Positions 41,754 to 41,883 of a stretch of DNA of 41,883 nucleotides are shown here, piece by piece. Source of the stretch: Nitrosovibrio sp. Nv4 (GTDB taxonomy: Bacteria; Pseudomonadota; Alphaproteobacteria; Acetobacterales; Acetobacteraceae); NCBI GenBank assembly GCA_943330455.2, contig CALQHT020000011.1:1-41883 (forward strand), read 5' to 3'. The position numbers and the translations under genes are program-made. Position 1 is the first letter of the stretch, and the number at the start of each line of letters is the position of its first letter. The notes under the pieces were generated by a model. It was not told the DNA's origin. It did not search any database and worked only from the letters and a program-made list of their open reading frames with translations.

Positions 41754-41883
41754 TCATAATGTGGGGTAAAGCCTCTTCAGCTTAACGCGGGCCTCGGCTG
41801 TGGTGAATTGCCAATCCGCCTTGGCGTGGTGTTTGTTTCGTCTGGCTTCCCAGGCGGCGACTTCCTCAATGAGGTTTTGCTTG
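41754..41883 (-). mobile_element. C-terminal end of an IS630-type transposase (cut by the window edge)
   Basis: Minus-strand frame open from the edge to a TGA at 41754-41756. It encodes about 42 residues, including LIEEVAAWEARRNKHHAKADW, then QFTTAEARVKLKRLYP and the stop. This FTTxxAR-KLKRLYP ending is typical of IS630-family transposases. The element's left end should lie just after the stop; the TA at 41738-41739 is a plausible target-site dinucleotide because IS630 inserts at TA, but the inverted repeat cannot be confirmed from one end. Confidence 0.8.

Overview
The window is 41.9 kb of GC-rich, densely coded chromosomal DNA of alphaproteobacterial type. The glnD-type PII uridylyltransferase, the alphaproteobacterial SspB, HemJ, a Bug/TTT solute receptor and an IS630-type transposase end together suggest Rhodospirillales, most likely a relative of the Acetobacteraceae. 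That placement is inference from gene content and intergenic repeat style; no rRNA is present to settle it. I found no tRNA, rRNA, CRISPR array or prophage.

Layout. The left edge holds a gene stump followed by about 680 bp with no supported gene. Then come a MAPEG protein and a beta-carbonic anhydrase whose 3' ends overlap, an unknown protein, an AEC transporter, a VOC protein, a WecA/MraY-type glycan-lipid transferase and argB (0.8-6.6 kb). At 6.7-10.1 kb a Bug receptor, a complete VOC protein and an HpaB-family flavin monooxygenase lie on the minus strand and look like an aromatic-compound catabolic set. At 10.3-18.3 kb a HEAT-like protein of unknown function diverges from mutS, which is followed directly by glnD. 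At 18.4-21.3 kb there is a tight plus-strand operon of class II aldolase, TfdA-like dioxygenase, HAD phosphatase and hemJ. At 21.6-26 kb are a second TauD/TfdA dioxygenase, an atypical SDR, a carboxymuconolactone decarboxylase-like protein, a beta-hydroxyacid dehydrogenase and a PhyH-type dioxygenase.

The right part holds core genes: class I fumarase, sspB, an MFS exporter, phosphomannomutase/phosphoglucomutase with galU (nucleotide-sugar supply, which would serve the WecA-type enzyme), a membrane J-protein, a PstS-like receptor directly upstream of a hybrid histidine kinase, a D-aminoacylase, a Kef-type K+/H+ antiporter, and convergent cytochrome b561 and cytochrome c' genes. The right edge cuts an IS630-type transposase.

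The non-coding DNA is the most unusual part. Five copies of one long palindromic repeat all lie 3' of genes. A 253-bp nested palindrome separates hemJ from the next gene. Two copies of a second repeat family sit in opposite orientation on either side of the beta-hydroxyacid dehydrogenase gene. Four 14-bp direct repeats lie upstream of the HpaB-family gene, and the last codons of glnD are repeated twice more just after the gene. I did not find a clear new defence or multi-gene molecular system. The best candidates for new biology are the tandem repeat upstream of the HpaB-family gene, the receptor-kinase pair, the SDR without its catalytic residues, and the repeat families.
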